From positions 45,366,237 to 45,430,236 of the forward strand of contig NC_031495.1 of assembly GCF_000237925.1 (NCBI RefSeq): a stretch of DNA of 64,000 nucleotides, written 5' to 3'. This DNA is from Schistosoma mansoni. Lineage: Eukaryota; Platyhelminthes; Trematoda; Strigeidida; Schistosomatidae. Of this stretch, positions 22,390 through 34,342 are shown in pieces. A program made the position numbers and the translations under genes. How positions within the stretch are numbered: position 1 is the stretch's first letter; every line of letters begins with the position of its first letter. The notes beneath the pieces are model-generated. The model saw only the letters and a program-made list of their open reading frames with translations, searched no databases and had not been told where the DNA came from.

Positions 22390-23775
22390 ATTCTGTGAGG
22401 AACCTCGCTTACCACCCAGAGTGGTTTGAAGATGATTGTTCTCCGAAATTCTGCATTTTGAAAACCCATGAGCTGAACAATACTCTCAGACATTCCAGCC
22501 TACCCACATCAACTTCACTGACGAAAGCTTCACCTGCACAGGACTTTCCGGAGTGGACCTGAGCGCTGACCTGGTGCTCCGTAAACTGCGGCACATAAGA
22601 AAAGACACTTCTCCCGGTCCGGATATGGTGCACTCTGATTGACTGGCTCACTTCGTATCTAGAAACCGACATCTTAAGGTCAGGGTTAACTTCACTCTCT
22701 CTCAGGCTATGGAATGTCCTATTGGGGTCCCCCGTGGCTCAATACTAGGACCTCTTCTCTCCTTGATATACATTAACAATTTTCCACAACAAGTTTCATC
22801 TAACTTATTGCTTTTTGCTGATGATGTGAAACTTTCGAGAGAGATACGCAACCACGAGGATATACTGGCACTTCAGGAGGATCTGACTCGACTTCAAAGT
22901 TGGGAAGACGACAACGGACATACCTTCAACACTTCAAAGTGTAAAGTAGTCCATCTACGACATGTTGCAGACTGTAGTTACAACTTAGGAAACTCTTCTA
23001 TAGAAGTTTCTCAAGTCGAAAAATATTGATGAGTGTCGGTACCCTACGACTTGAAGTCGTATGCGAACTGTGACAAAAATGCTTTCCGAGCACACCTTGC
23101 ACTGGTAACATTGAAGCTCATTTTTGGCCAGTTTGACGGTAGAACCTTCCACATAATCTCCAACAGTTTTATTCGTCCCCATTTAGAGTACAAAAACATA
23201 GTATTTCCTCCCTCCCTCCAAAAGGATAAGGACACTCTGGAACGTTTCCAACGTCGAGCCACGAGATTAGTTCGGGGACTCAAATTTAAACCTTACGAAG
23301 AGCGCCTCCAATCACTTAACCTTTACCCATTAGAGTACAGACGTCTTAGAGGTGACCTACTTATGGCTTAAAGTATCCTTAACACTTCTGGTCATCCCCT
23401 TAAACATCTCCTTAAGCTTAGTCACAACACTAACCAAAAAGGGTAACATCCAGAAACTGGAGACCCAATATAGCAGCACAGACTGCAGACACAACTTCTA
23501 CTCCGTAAGAGTTGTCAAATGCTGGAATTCACTGCTGACTGAGCTAGTCCAAGCGACTTCTCAGGAGTCTTTTAAGAGGAAACTTGACTTATTCTTAAGG
23601 ACTAAGGATAACATTATTTTGATTTACCGATTTCTTTTTTCCCTCTATTATCGTTAATATACCTAGGTTCCTGCCTGTAGGTATTAGTGATCCACTGCTA
23701 CCAGACATGGAAGCCCGTTAGGTGAAAGCTTCTATTCCGTCCATAACCATTCGAGCCATTTGTGAAAAATATATT
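22390..23775 (+). pseudogene. CR1-like LINE, 3' half with internal deletion
   Basis: The plus strand carries T-S-P-G-P-D at about 22610, the usual RT entry motif, but the next recognisable block is I-D-W-L-T-S-Y-L, so the palm segment with the first catalytic Asp has been deleted. Then come G-V-P-R-G-S-I-L-G-P-L-L and L-L-L-F-A-D-D-V-K-L (22709-23029, intact FADD), the thumb (23033-23371: S-F-I-R-P-H-L-E-Y, Q-R-R-A-T-R-L-V-R-G-L, R-R-L-R-G-D-L-L) and the C-terminus (23352-23657: S-V-R-V-V-K-C-W-N-S-L). Frameshifts separate the blocks. It is a different CR1 family from the copy at 9.7-11.5 kb. Confidence 0.85.
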
Positions 23776-23879
23776 GGATATTGTAAGACCTCTGAAGGTT
23801 GATCACATTTTAAGGTTGATGTAACATCACTCCCAACCTAATCACAAGGCCAGGTCTGTTTCTAGCACGAAAAACAACA

Positions 23880-24300
23880 ACATGACTACCTAAGTCATCG
23901 ACACTCATCCAGCGCCTCACACTGTGTGTAGCACTACTCCAATAAAAGTTGATGAATGTGTACAGACCAAAAATAAGAAACGACCTAACGCTGCTAAAGA
24001 AAAGCCAACCCTCAAACAGTATTTGAGAAATTGAAAACTGACCATAGTGACAGGTCAGTTGTCTTCCATAGAGTCAAGGAGAGTGAAGCTCAGAAGCCAG
24101 AGCTCATTTTGAACATGACATCGGGTCGATAAAAAGTTACTAAGCGAGCTAGTGCTTCTAAAAGTCTCTGGAGTCACCTTGCTAAAGGTTTATAGATTAG
24201 GTGGCCAAAGGACTGCTAAAAAGTAGTATTTAAGTCGGGCGAAACTTCTGGAATGTACACGAGTTAATAAATTTCACGAGAAACGATTTATATGGAATGA
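23880..24300 (+). pseudogene. Possible CR1 ORF1 remnant
   Basis: One frame near 24040-24120 reads S-D-R-S-V-V-F-H-R-V-K-E-S, a pattern found in the ORF1 or linker of CR1-like elements, surrounded by stops. It lies downstream of, not upstream of, the RT piece, so it would belong to another copy. Confidence 0.35.
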
Positions 24301-24639
24301 GGAACTTTCAGTGACAGTGAGTTTTTGTGAAACCAGATGCAAAATGATAATATAAAGTAATTAGTAATTCTAAAATAAATCTGATGACTAAATATATGAA
24401 CATACGTACATAGACGCGACAAACCACTTTTATTGTGTTATATTTCAGTTCTGCTAGACTCCTCCATCAACAAAGCTAAAAACCCAGGTTTTAGAAGATC
24501 CATTAAATCGGTCAGTATTCTTGATTTATTCTCAGTCCTATCGTTAACTAACTTATTTTTAAATTCCCATCAAAGTAGTGTATTTATGTGTATATAAACT
24601 TTTATATTGATTAGATCAATGACTAATGTATTACGGAAG

Positions 24640-25140
24640 TTGGAAAAACGATGTCGCCTCCCTGTTGCCTACACCGAGGAAGGTTGCCTATTCATCCGGC
24701 ACTTGAAAAAAAAACTGGAGTAGTTTTGATCGTGATTACTAAGGGGCGTGATAGCAGATCTACAGGGACAACTGCTCGAGGCTGGTCACAAAAAGTCTAC
24801 TTGTAATTTGTTATTGCGTTTTGCCCCGTACTTAGTAGGCCTTAGCTCTGAGATTTTAGGTAAGGTGTAATATGTTTCGACTCTCCCCTTTCTGAACCTT
24901 TCCTTCTGTTATGAGAGGTCAGTTCCACTGCAGATGCTCGTTGTTTAAAGAAAACACCTTACTGCCACAACACAATACATTCGACAGTACGGTTTCACCC
25001 TAGGGCGTCAAGTTGTTGCCTTTAGTCTTGCTATTCTTCAGTCGACCTGTCTAATGCTATGGGACCTAGAGAAATAAGTGTCCAAACAAGTATAACCCGA
25101 TTGGATCATAGGTAAACATGAGTACCATATTAAAATGGTA
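24640..25140. repeat. Unclassified repeat-like sequence
   Basis: Composition and lack of frames suggest untranslated retroelement sequence between two CR1 pieces. I found no second copy in the window. Confidence 0.3.
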
Positions 25141-25159
25141 GGGCTAGTATTAAGGGCCA

Positions 25160-25700
25160 CTTTATTCAACTTCATGATGAGACCTCGCTTTCATTATTGT
25201 ATAGCCTCTCAGAAACGTTATCTGGGCTAATTACAACAGTTCCTGTTGTTATTACTAAATACTGCAAATTAGCTACAAACAGCTGCATTAACTTAGTTTT
25301 CGTCATTTACTTTTTTATTCTATTACTATCCTGAACGATTATATAGCATGTAGACGATTTAGAGACGACCCTTTTAATGGCTTTTGAACATTCCTGGAAT
25401 CCGCTGAAATACTCAACCCTGGGAGGAATAGCTGTAGATTAAATGTACAATACAATAAACGGAACTGCTAGAGTAACATCTACTCCTTACAAGTAGTCGC
25501 GTTTTTGACCTTGCTACTAGCTGAAGTCCTTTAGGCGAATTCTCAGAAGTCATTCAAAAGGAACTTCGATATATTCCTAAGGACTCAACTGTTATTTCAT
25601 AAACTAAGGTCCCTGTCTGGAGCCATCGGTTATCCATTGCTACTAGATATGTAAGCTCGCTAATCAGAGACTTCCATTCTGTTTTCAACTATGTAAACCA
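25160..25700 (+). pseudogene. Highly decayed CR1 3' end
   Basis: Parallels the intact-looking end of the 22.4-23.8 kb element: a TTCTCAGAAGTCATTCAAAAG block mirrors TTCTCAGGAGTCTTTTAAGAG, followed by a matching 3' tail (GGTCCCTGTCTGGAG / GGTTCCTGCCTGTAG, then ATCCATTGCTACTAGATATG / ATCCACTGCTACCAGACATG). Confidence 0.6.
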
Positions 25701-26042
25701 TCTGAAATATCCACAAAATGCTTCCACTTTTCCTCAAATGGTATGTCTATACGCTACAAAATATTGTTTTATCAAGCTTACTATTAAGTAAAGTTTTTAC
25801 TCCTCATCATTTCTTGAAGCCTACATAATTTCTTCTTGATCATCAATAGTACTCTCGTAGTACTTATCATTTTCATTGCTAGAATTTGATTTTAATCTTT
25901 CACAAAATTTCTAGTTTTTCTTCATGCGTTTCACTAAAAACCTGTCTCAATTAATTTTCATGCCAAAATAACAAAATATTTTCCACTTGTTTGATTTATT
26001 AATGTAATTTACTCAAAGATAAATTATTTAATCATTTTTAGG

Positions 26043-26600
26043 AAGTTAGTTAGCTACAAAGTAGGACCAAGCATATATATGCGTCGGTCCAATTTACCAC
26101 ACCCCGACCATTGCTGCTATGATGACGTGGTGGTTGGGCTTGCCTATCATGATGAACCGATCGGGCTATACTGAGTGGAACAATCGTTCCAGGCAGGTCG
26201 GTTGAAAAGTGGTAAGACTAAAAACAGCAAACCCAAGGTCTGAGGGCGAAGTTGTACTGCTGACTGTACAGAGGTGTGACAGCAGTAAGGTGTTCCCTTC
26301 AGACAACCAACATAACAGCGATGCTGCCTTCCCATAAAGGAAAGGTGGAGTTATCCCACGGATTTCCGTCTCTGGCGGTAGGGTCTCAAAAACTACGGAG
26401 CTAACACGAAAACTACTCACAAAAAGGTCGTATATGACGGACTTCAAGCAGTTGTCCCTTGGGCACTGCAGTCACACTTTCAGGTCACTAAGACCAACTC
26501 TAACCCAATTTCCTTTTCAGGTTCCTCTAGAAGAACCCTTTCACAGTGTGGGCAACCGGGAAGTGATAACCGCCCTCATTCCTCTAACCGCACCTTTAAA
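26043..26600. repeat. Unclassified repeat F, ends just upstream of CMC4
   Basis: Begins GTTAGTTAGCTACAAAGTAGG and GCATATATATGCGTCGG; a short partner with the same start lies at 35087-35170 (CAACGTAGGACCAGGCACAT). The body is GC-richer than its flanks and contains no sustained frame on either strand beyond 93 codons. Its right end lies about 70 bp before the CMC4 splice acceptor, so it may contribute promoter or 5' UTR sequence. Confidence 0.45.
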
Positions 26601-26684
26601 AAGTTAGCAGTTATACTGTCACTAAATTTATGTAATGTAATAATGACAGACGAATTTCTCTTTTTTAGTGATTCGACATGCAGC

Positions 26685-26941
26685 ATGGATCTACCATGTA
26701 AACCTTTAGCATGTAAAATTCAAAGTTGTTTAATTAGTAAGTATTCTTTTCTATCCCTAAACTTATCGTATGTATTGTTCTTACAATTTGACTAGGGAAT
26801 GATTTCGATGTTACTCGATGTACAAGAGAAATAACTTCACTTATTGAATGCTGTCAAAAATTTCGACATATTAAACAGCCATGTTGTGAAGGTTGGGATA
26901 ATTACAAACACGAACTTGATAACCAAACGAAAACGAATTAA
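26685..26941 (+). CDS. CMC4: CMC4-like twin CX9C mitochondrial protein (2 exons, 65 aa)
   Basis: Too short and split to show as a long frame. Exon 1 (26685-26736) ends in phase 1 at GTAAGT; a 59 bp intron (26737-26795) ends TTGACTAG; exon 2 (26796-26941) ends at TAA. The product has two CX9C pairs, Cys5-Cys15 and Cys26-Cys36, plus Cys10, Cys37 and a Cys47-Cys48 pair, in the order P-C-K-P-L-A-C-K-I-Q-S-C and C-T-R-E-I-T-S-L-I-E-C-C. This is the pattern of CMC4 (p8-MTCP1), a small protein of the mitochondrial intermembrane space folded by the Mia40 relay; human CMC4 is 68 aa. An acceptor (TTTCTCTTTTTTAG at 26655-26668) lies 16 nt before the ATG, so spliced-leader addition or a 5' UTR intron is likely. 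Function beyond the family is not established. Confidence 0.88.
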
Positions 26942-27186
26942 ACGAAATCAATATTTATGTAATTTCTTTTCTGTTGGTATTTTATCTTGTTAACGGAAAA
27001 AGGAATATGATCGTTATCTCAATTCTGCACTTTTTTTATGTCATAGCTATAATTGTATTCTCATTTGTCTAGAAGACAGTTTATTTGATACAAAGATTCT
27101 TTGCATCACCCTTGTGTACTCGTTATTTTATATATTACACAATTTTGACTGATTGACCTGAATATGATATTCTTAGTCACTTAGGT

Positions 27187-27718
27187 GTTATTTATTTATT
27201 TATTTAAACACATAAATATTGGTACAAAGGTGCACCAAACACATATGCGCCACACAAGTCACTTGATTTGTGTGTGGGCTGGGATACTGTCCGGGTGCTC
27301 AGACCAAAGCAGGTGGTTTTCTTAGGAGGCCACACCCGGCGCCTTCGACCTAAACGTCTTATCCACAAAGCAATTGAGCAATATAAGGAGATGCAGTCCA
27401 TGGTAGTCGATGACCAGTAATTCGTTCATACGCCAATTGTTCCCTCAGGACCCTGAAGCCCATATGCACCAATGGTTTGGAATCAGGGTTTTCCAACTCC
27501 CCTAGGTGGACTCACCGTGTCCACCAACCCGGTTAAAGCGCCGGACATTCGCTTTTCGTCCTCTCAATTTCGTAAACAACAGTCCCGCCTCGAGAAGGCG
27601 GTGAGTAGGACTTCCCTGGCAGAGGCTATATATTCGCGTGGCCATGTGAGAGCATTTCGAGAGGAAGAGCGGACTCTGCCCACTCTCGGCCATACCAGGG
27701 CATTTGGGGGCAACTTAG
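27187..27718 (-). mobile_element. Repeat C copy, full length, 11 bp target duplication
   Basis: Flanked by GTCACTTAGGT at 27176-27186 and 27719-27729. Same organisation as 10644-11165: A/T-rich tail at the left, GGCCATACCAGGGCATTTGG at the right. Its first ~320 bp are identical to 31520-31842 except for one base in the tail. Confidence 0.85.
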
Positions 27719-27729
27719 GTCACTTAGGT

Positions 27730-28610
27730 AGAGTATAGTTGAAGGTTTACTGATGAATGGAATTGGCTAAATACATTTTAACCTTAATGTCTGATGGAAG
27801 ATAAATTTTAATTAACCTTATTAATAATACTCTAGGGTTAATAGCTACTTATTACTTGCGAAATTTCCAGGACCTTGTATTGATATTGTTTAGAAATATA
27901 ATGAAAACGTCACTGTTAATTTATCTATCTCAAAGAAAACTGTACCGTTAAATACCGTTTAGTAACTTTTCGAAAATTAGACATAGATCTAGGTTTAAAC
28001 CAATACTTTAAGTGACCAGATAGGAGTTGATTTGAAATAAACTTCTGGTAGTTGGTTAAAGATCAAGTATTCAACTATTTTATAACAGACATTATCTTGG
28101 TATGTACCTTGTAAATAGACTTTTGTAACAAATTTTAAGTTGTGTACATCTATGCTGTTACATCCACAACATTAGCGCTATTTGTGGCTTATATACAATA
28201 TGATTTTAAATACAAAAGAATAGGCGCTTCATAACCATCTTGTCATATTCAACCCTATTTTATATTTTTTCGTATTGTAGAATATAAGGTATTGGAGCGA
28301 ACAATCGTTTTCAATAAATTCTTCATCAAGCTGTATAGTTACAAATCCAAAATTATTATTGTGTTACAATAGAAGAAGTACTTAGGTGAGATTAATCCTT
28401 ATCATCAATTAAAAGTGGCAAATATCACGTTGATTGAGTCTTAAATACTAAGAATTACTAGCAAAAAGTATAACATCATCAGTAATGTTAAGAGAAGGAT
28501 GAAAAATTATGTTTTAAGGTGATGAGTTCTAATCAATAAGTTAAAATCGTACATGAAAGCAAATTATTAAAAGATAGGTACTGTTGTCTTAGTTGTTGTG
28601 ATAATAATAA
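27730..28610. other. AT-rich, no recognisable feature
   Basis: No frames, splice-flanked exons or repeats that I can support. Confidence 0.4.
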
Positions 28611-28617
28611 TGACAAT

Positions 28618-28676
28618 TTTATTGATTTATCTAAACTAAAAAACATTCGTACAAAGGGGCACCAAAATATGTATGG
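28618..28676 (-). repeat. Repeat C tail fragment, decayed
   Basis: ACATTCGTACAAAGGGGCACC within an AT-rich tail matches the last ~55 bp of repeat C with several changes. Confidence 0.55.
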
Positions 28677-28799
28677 ACCGTAATAAAAATGAGCTTGTAA
28701 AGAGATAGAAAAAGAAAGGCGAGTATAATAAAAAAAAGAACTAAAATGAATAGAAATTAATGTATGAGAGTTTAAAAAATTTAGGACTAACAGTTCAGT

Positions 28800-29530
28800 T
28801 TAGAATAATACACCAAGTGAAGATTCTTTCGGCTAAAGAAGTTCCTCCCACTTACATACCAAAAACGTTACAGCAAAACTGCCACTGGCTTCTGTTTTGA
28901 GCCATATCTGATGACGTCCCAAGCCACTGTATTGCACTGTTTTAGGATCCTAACCAGGACTAACCTATGGCAGTCCTGTACTACTTCCATACCACGACAG
29001 CATGTCATACACTGACCACCTTTGTGCTTTTTCTAACCAGTTGCAGCGTCGGCAAATAATGCAAGATGTGTGATCCGCCGGAACGACATTCGTAGTCTAT
29101 GTCTAAGCCACTGTAATCAGTGTTCCAAGATGGTTACACCAACAGGTTCATCGTCGCTACTCCCGAATGCATGCTGCCGAACTTACGCGTTACCGATAAT
29201 GTGTTGCTACCGAATGTCACCAATACTTCGGAGACAACGATGATAAAATACAGGGGGCAGCTTAACATCCTCAACTCAGAAAGGTCAGATTTCACAAACA
29301 TGGAGCCCTCACCAGCGCGTAGATTCAACTCTTTACAGTCAGATTGGTCTAATCCGCTCTGGCTTTCACTATACGTGGATCGATCTCATCACTCAAGTCA
29401 TCACCAGTACTTGCACAACTATCCAAATACATAAACCTTTCGACTATGATCTGCCAAGAGCTAGCGCAAGCACAGAGTCCTGCCAGTCTTGTAGAAGTAC
29501 TTTGGGACTAAAAGGTACAAAACACATTTC
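28800..29530. repeat. GC-richer block, probable old transposon sequence
   Basis: Clearly less AT-rich than both flanks. A 104-codon plus frame (29120-29434) has no recognisable domain, and the opposite strand is also open over part of it. Probably untranslated retroelement sequence; identity unknown. Confidence 0.35.
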
Positions 29531-29539
29531 ATATCTACG

Positions 29540-30580
29540 GACACTGCCAATTAATTAAGTGTGATTTGTATAGCTTGAGCATTATATATATATAATCTTA
29601 CCTTTTTAATCTAAAATGAACTTTTTAGTCACTTCTATGTACGGATTTGCAAAACAAACTACTTACAAACATGAATTTCAGTGAGATTATATTTCACTCT
29701 CTTTATTCAACGGTGTATCAACGTTCAAATTGATTGCGTTTCGTATTTAGTATCTATGTGGTTAGAGCAACTGACGTTTAGTCATTTTTTGTAGGTAAAA
29801 ACTATGCTTCGATTAGAATATCCAAGTGTTATAGCTAGTCTTCATTAAAAACAGTGTAACTTAAAACTGACTGCACGAATCTGTAACTAATTAAATTTTA
29901 GTAGTTGAATAAAAGTAAATTAGATACCAGCATTTTGAAGTTTTAAGGGTAGTGGTTCTTTTCTTTTTGTAATAAAATTGTTGTTTCAAAAACTGAAAAT
30001 TGACAAAAACAGTTCCTAGAGAAAAGTTTTCTAATTTACACCTGGAGACCGATCCTTATGTTGATACACGATAATTGTCGTATTGAGCATATTATTAGAC
30101 CAAAGTCAGTTTGAACACTTCTTTGTAAAGAAAATTATTAGTAATTTTATTCACTGACAGTTAATTACTGATTATTGATGCACTATGGTATTGTTTGTGT
30201 GTAATATCCTAAGTTTTAGATTCAGCTAACAAAAATGTGTACATTTAAGTCAATACAATACGGTATACTGGTGAAATTAGTGTCACTGGGAATCACCAAT
30301 GTTGCGTCGTCAGGTGTAATATTTTTTACAAACACTCATAGTACTCGTAAGTAGTTTCGTGTTCCTTATGGAAAAAGTCAGATCTGAGGTGTGTAACATT
30401 GAATATGTTGGACCTCTGTTTCTATCTCGTTCAAGACTCTCCATCGGTAGGGGTCATAAAATAGAGTGACAAATGTATAAAGCTAATAATATCATCACTG
30501 AGAATCACTTTCAAGTCATGAGATTATTCAGGAAATAAACCATTTCGGAAATGAGTAATTCAATGAGGTGATTTGCTGAA
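29540..30580. other. AT-rich, no recognisable feature
   Basis: Nothing supported. Confidence 0.4.
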
Positions 30581-30585
30581 GCGAT

Positions 30586-30956
30586 CCTGAAAATTTCTCG
30601 CAATAGACATAACAAGCTCAGGAAACATTAATAAGCATTTTATCCAATCAGCGTTTGACTAGAAGTTTTGTCAAAAACATCACGAAAATGAACAGTCACA
30701 TGTAAAGGTTCTGATTGGCTGATTGCTACACTGCTATTATGTTTAGTAGCATTCCAGAATTTTCAGGAAAACCCAAGGACTTCTAAAATATTATAAAAAC
30801 CCTATATTTTCTGTACATAAATGAACCTTTGGAGTGAAGTGCTTCTCGCATATTTTGCGCCTTTTCTCTCGTGTTCAAGTCGCTGTGTAGTTCTAGCTTG
30901 GAGGTTACGAGACTAGCTTAGGATCCGAGTATAGCGTTCAATTACCAAGACTTATC
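30586..30956 (+). repeat. Solo-LTR-like repeat G, copy 1
   Basis: Near-identical, in reverse complement, to 53098-53469. It contains a TATAAAAACCC promoter-like element at about 30792, GC-richer sequence after it, and ends in GACTTATCA. Size, internal TATA box and absence of coding sequence fit a solo LTR. No clear target duplication was found, so the LTR label is inference. Confidence 0.55.
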
Positions 30957-30959
30957 ATG

Positions 30960-31510
30960 GTTTTTTCACTGTTATCTTCTCAAGCTCGTTTATTTCTTAG
31001 ACCTTAACATTCTTTTCGTTGGATATAAAAATTTATTAAATGTAGAAAAAAACCCAAAATAGTGATGTATTTAATGAAGGTTTATCAATGATATACCGGA
31101 GAGATTGGATGGTAAATTATGCACGACTAGGAAATATTTAGATTAGAGTTGAAAAAAATAGGGTGATTTGCAAGGATGTAAATTAAAGTATAGCAGCTGT
31201 TGGCCAAATAAGTCTTTTTTGTCTGCGTGATTAGAGACTTTCTACATTCCTAATTGTGACAGCTGTACTAAGATGACGAATTCATACAGCTTTCTATCGA
31301 TTTACTTTCACTTTTCAATGACCTTGGGTGAAATTCTGTTGTTGAATGGGTTTTCATAGCAACCCCACTACTACCTTCTAGTCATATGGAAGAGTATTAT
31401 TTAGGGCTTCTTAGCAGAAAGAATTTCAAACGAATTAGTTCTTTGGCTCCATATTACCAGGTGAATTAATCTACACATATCGATAAAATTAAAGGCTAAT
31501 TTATGCTTTT
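30960..31510. other. AT-rich, no recognisable feature
   Basis: Nothing supported. Confidence 0.4.
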
Positions 31511-31512
31511 GA

Positions 31513-31854
31513 CTTTACTTATTTATTTATTTATTTGAACACATAAATATTGGTACAAAGGTGCACCAAACACATATGCGCCACACAAGTCACTTGATTT
31601 GTGTGTGGGCTGGGATACTGTCCGGGTGCTCAGACCAAAGCAGGTGGTTTTCTTAGGAGGCCACACCCGGCGCCTTCGACCTAAACGTCTTATCCACAAA
31701 GCAATTGAGCAATATAAGGAGATGCAGTCCATGGTAGTCGATGACCAGTAATTCGTTCATACGCCAATTGTTCCCTCAGGACCCTGAAGCCCATATGCAC
31801 CAATGGTTTGGAATCAGGGTTTTCCAACTCCCCTAGGTGGATCCTCTATATCCA
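31513..31854 (-). mobile_element. Repeat C copy, 5'-truncated
   Basis: Contains the tail half of repeat C. It shares private changes with 27187-27718, such as the missing C in GCAGTCCATGG, and stops after CTATATCCAC, whereas the other copy continues. Both clearly come from the same recent source. Confidence 0.85.
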
Positions 31855-32039
31855 CTTTTGTAAGTTATTGCTAACCAAGGCCATCATATTTAGTGTCACT
31901 AAAAAGAATATCCTTACACCGGACGTTGAAATACTTTTATTCAGGGTATCAGAAGTTAGGTCATTTTAAAATCCTATTTGACCCATTGTAGCGAACGAAA
32001 ATATAGTCGGGGAAAGCCATTACACAGGGGCTTGGTAAA

Positions 32040-32250
32040 TTATGTAAATCATACATTAAGCACATCATTTGGACATTTTCTTTGCGTTGTCATTCACATG
32101 CTCGATTACTCCTCTAATTCTGCTGTTATTTCGATTGCTATCCAATTTCCTTTTTGTTCTCTTCATTTCAATCTTCTGTTACTAGGCGTTCCTCTTCCGA
32201 CTGGTGCTACATACTACTTATGTCTATCGGCCAGTACATAAATGGTGGTT
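32040..32250. repeat. Unclassified repeat E, copy 1
   Basis: TTCCGACTGGTGCTACATAC followed by TACTTATGTCTATCG matches 44505-44540 in the same orientation, with weaker similarity for ~130 bp upstream. Confidence 0.5.
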
Positions 32251-32369
32251 TGATTATGGTGTTTTTATCTACCAAGAGTAACGGATAGCTTTTTTAATCA
32301 GTATTTTTCTTTTGATGTAACTATATATACATTGAATGGGAGTGTCAAAAAACATAAATAAACTTTCTT

Positions 32370-32425
32370 TGACTTACTTACATACGTATACCTGTTATTC
32401 CTCGTAGAGGAGCATGGGCCGCCCA
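32370..32425 (-). repeat. LINE 3'-tail fragment
   Basis: GACTTACTTACATACG then CCTCGTAGAGGAGCATGGGCC resembles the 3' end of the LINE piece at 51104-51375, including the (TTAC)n tail. Confidence 0.5.
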
Positions 32426-32499
32426 AATTTACTGTTCCTAAATTTGCTTTGACTCTTATCATATTTTCAGAAAACCACCTATGTCGGTGCAACGGTGCT

Positions 32500-33595
32500 G
32501 TATTGCTGAGCTAATCAGAAAGGAGACAGGAACTTATAGTTTTTCATGCAAAATTCAAAGTATAACTTTGGCTAGCGACCACCTTATTAATAGATTTGTT
32601 AAAAATAGGTTTATTTAACGTTCAAGTTACTTAAGGTTGATCAGAAAAGGCTTTTTGCGTCATCGTACATTAAAAGTGACAGTATGAAAACACTTTCATC
32701 TGGATTTTGTGCTGGTGATTTTGTTTAGAAAGATATTAAAAGCTTCACGGTTAATTTACTCAACTTAGAAAACGCAACCCCACCAAAATCATTCCCCTGG
32801 GCTAGAAATCTTTGTTTGTTTAAGTAAAGTAAACACTCGTTGCTTCTAATACAGACATAATGTAGTAAGAATTGTCCTGCTATTCAAAGTAGACGAAATC
32901 TCTGAAATGAAAGTAATGAATCTGTGTGGTTTTTTACAGAAAAGATAGTACACATATTATTGTTACGTATTTACTAACACTATTATTGTAGATAATATTT
33001 CAGTGATGTTAGGATGAATACACTCTTGGTGATGAAATCTCGTAAGATGAAAATCCGAAGTAAAAAACTTTTGATCGGATTACATTTTTTCAAGTAGACA
33101 GTGATATCCAGATCTAAAAAAAGAATATATTTTAATCTTTTAACTTTCTTCTGATTGAGTAGCCAAATCGTCGTGACTATAATTTATAGACAAACCAATC
33201 AGATATAAGTTAACAGACGGTTAGTAGATGGATATTGTCAAGGTCAGTTTGGCATCGCTCAAAGGTCGTCCACAAATTATAGTTTTACCACCAAATCAAT
33301 TAGGCGCGAACAGCATTCATAACTGATTAGCAGTTAAACAAATTAGTCGAGCTAAAATGTCCAACTGTAAATACGAAATAGACTTTTGAAGTGGTTCAGA
33401 ATTATTAAACCAATTTAGTGTTTACTAGTGTGATGATTTAGCGGTTACAACATCAAAGTTGTAATCACTATGCAAATGAGTTGAACTTCTCTTTATCTAA
33501 TTTTGTTAATTCTTCTGGACAGAAAGAAGCCCATTAACTCACAAATAAACTAGTTTAACCCAATCCAAGCACTTAAACCTCTATTTGATTACTGA
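32500..33595. other. AT-rich, no recognisable feature
   Basis: Nothing supported. Confidence 0.4.
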
Positions 33596-33599
33596 GTTG

Positions 33600-33870
33600 T
33601 TGAAGCTAGACATTGATACCGGTGGATGCTGGTGGATCAATGGTTTAAAGATTAAGCATTTGCATATGAGACCAAAGGTCCTGGGTCCGAGTCCAGTGTG
33701 CAGGATCGTAGATGCGCACTTCTGAGGAGTTCCATACTAGGACGAAACGGTCGTCCAGTGCTTCCAAGTTTTCGATTGTGGTCTAGCTTGGATGGAATAG
33801 TTGACTTGACTGTAAAAATGCCACAGTTCTCACAAATCCCTATACTCATTACACAATTCTCCACTTAGGT
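33600..33870 (+). mobile_element. Hammerhead SINE family A, first copy in the window
   Basis: A tRNA-like body with the B box GGTCCGAGTCC (degraded from GGTTCGA), then a hammerhead, then the tail region. Family A copies share: 5' leader, GGATGCC-GGCTCAGTGGTCTAG (A box), GGTTCGAATCT (B box), hammerhead, TTCCAGGTTTTCCATGGTGG and a CTCCACAAAACCCC end. This is a fairly old copy. Confidence 0.8.
33714..33763 (+). ncRNA. Hammerhead ribozyme (family A), core intact
   Basis: Core CTGAGGA at 33722-33728, stem II TTCCATACTAGGA, GAAAC at 33743-33747, and GTC at 33753-33755 as cleavage triplet. Helix I is GCACT pairing with AGTGC. Stem III is the 8-mer ACGGTCGT. All invariant core bases are present. Confidence 0.75.
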
Positions 33871-34342
33871 GAAAATCAATTACTATTAATCGTACCTATA
33901 GTATATTGCCAGTTAATAAAATCAGTAATAGTATTTTCTAGAAGATAAGGTCACGAACATTCAGAGTGCGAGAGAGAGAAACCAGTTGTTTTTTTCATGC
34001 GTGTTATTATTTTTTTGATAGCTTTGTTTATTCCCATCTACTGTTTATATTTCATCATCATCATCATCATGTTCTTTTTTTTGTTACCATTTTGTAATTA
34101 TCTAACCATTTTATAATGAAGGGATACATTGTACTTTTAGCTATCGATTAATGATCACTTGTATTTTCTATCTTATCCAATTTTGCACGTACACAAACAA
34201 TACATACTATCACAATGATATCATTTTGAAATTAAATAATTCAGCTTTGTATTTCTTTTTACATAATCTACTACAATATGAACTAAACCGCAATTGTTTT
34301 AATTCGTTTTAAAAACTTATTTTTAACGATCTAATATTTTCA

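Noticed and set aside
24470-24515. Short acceptor-flanked frame after TTATATTTCAG
   Set aside because: Donor would be GTCAGT and the peptide is unrecognised; sits between CR1 pieces.
29120-29434. 104-codon plus-strand frame
   Set aside because: No recognisable domain; lies in a GC-richer repeat-like block and overlaps an open antisense frame.
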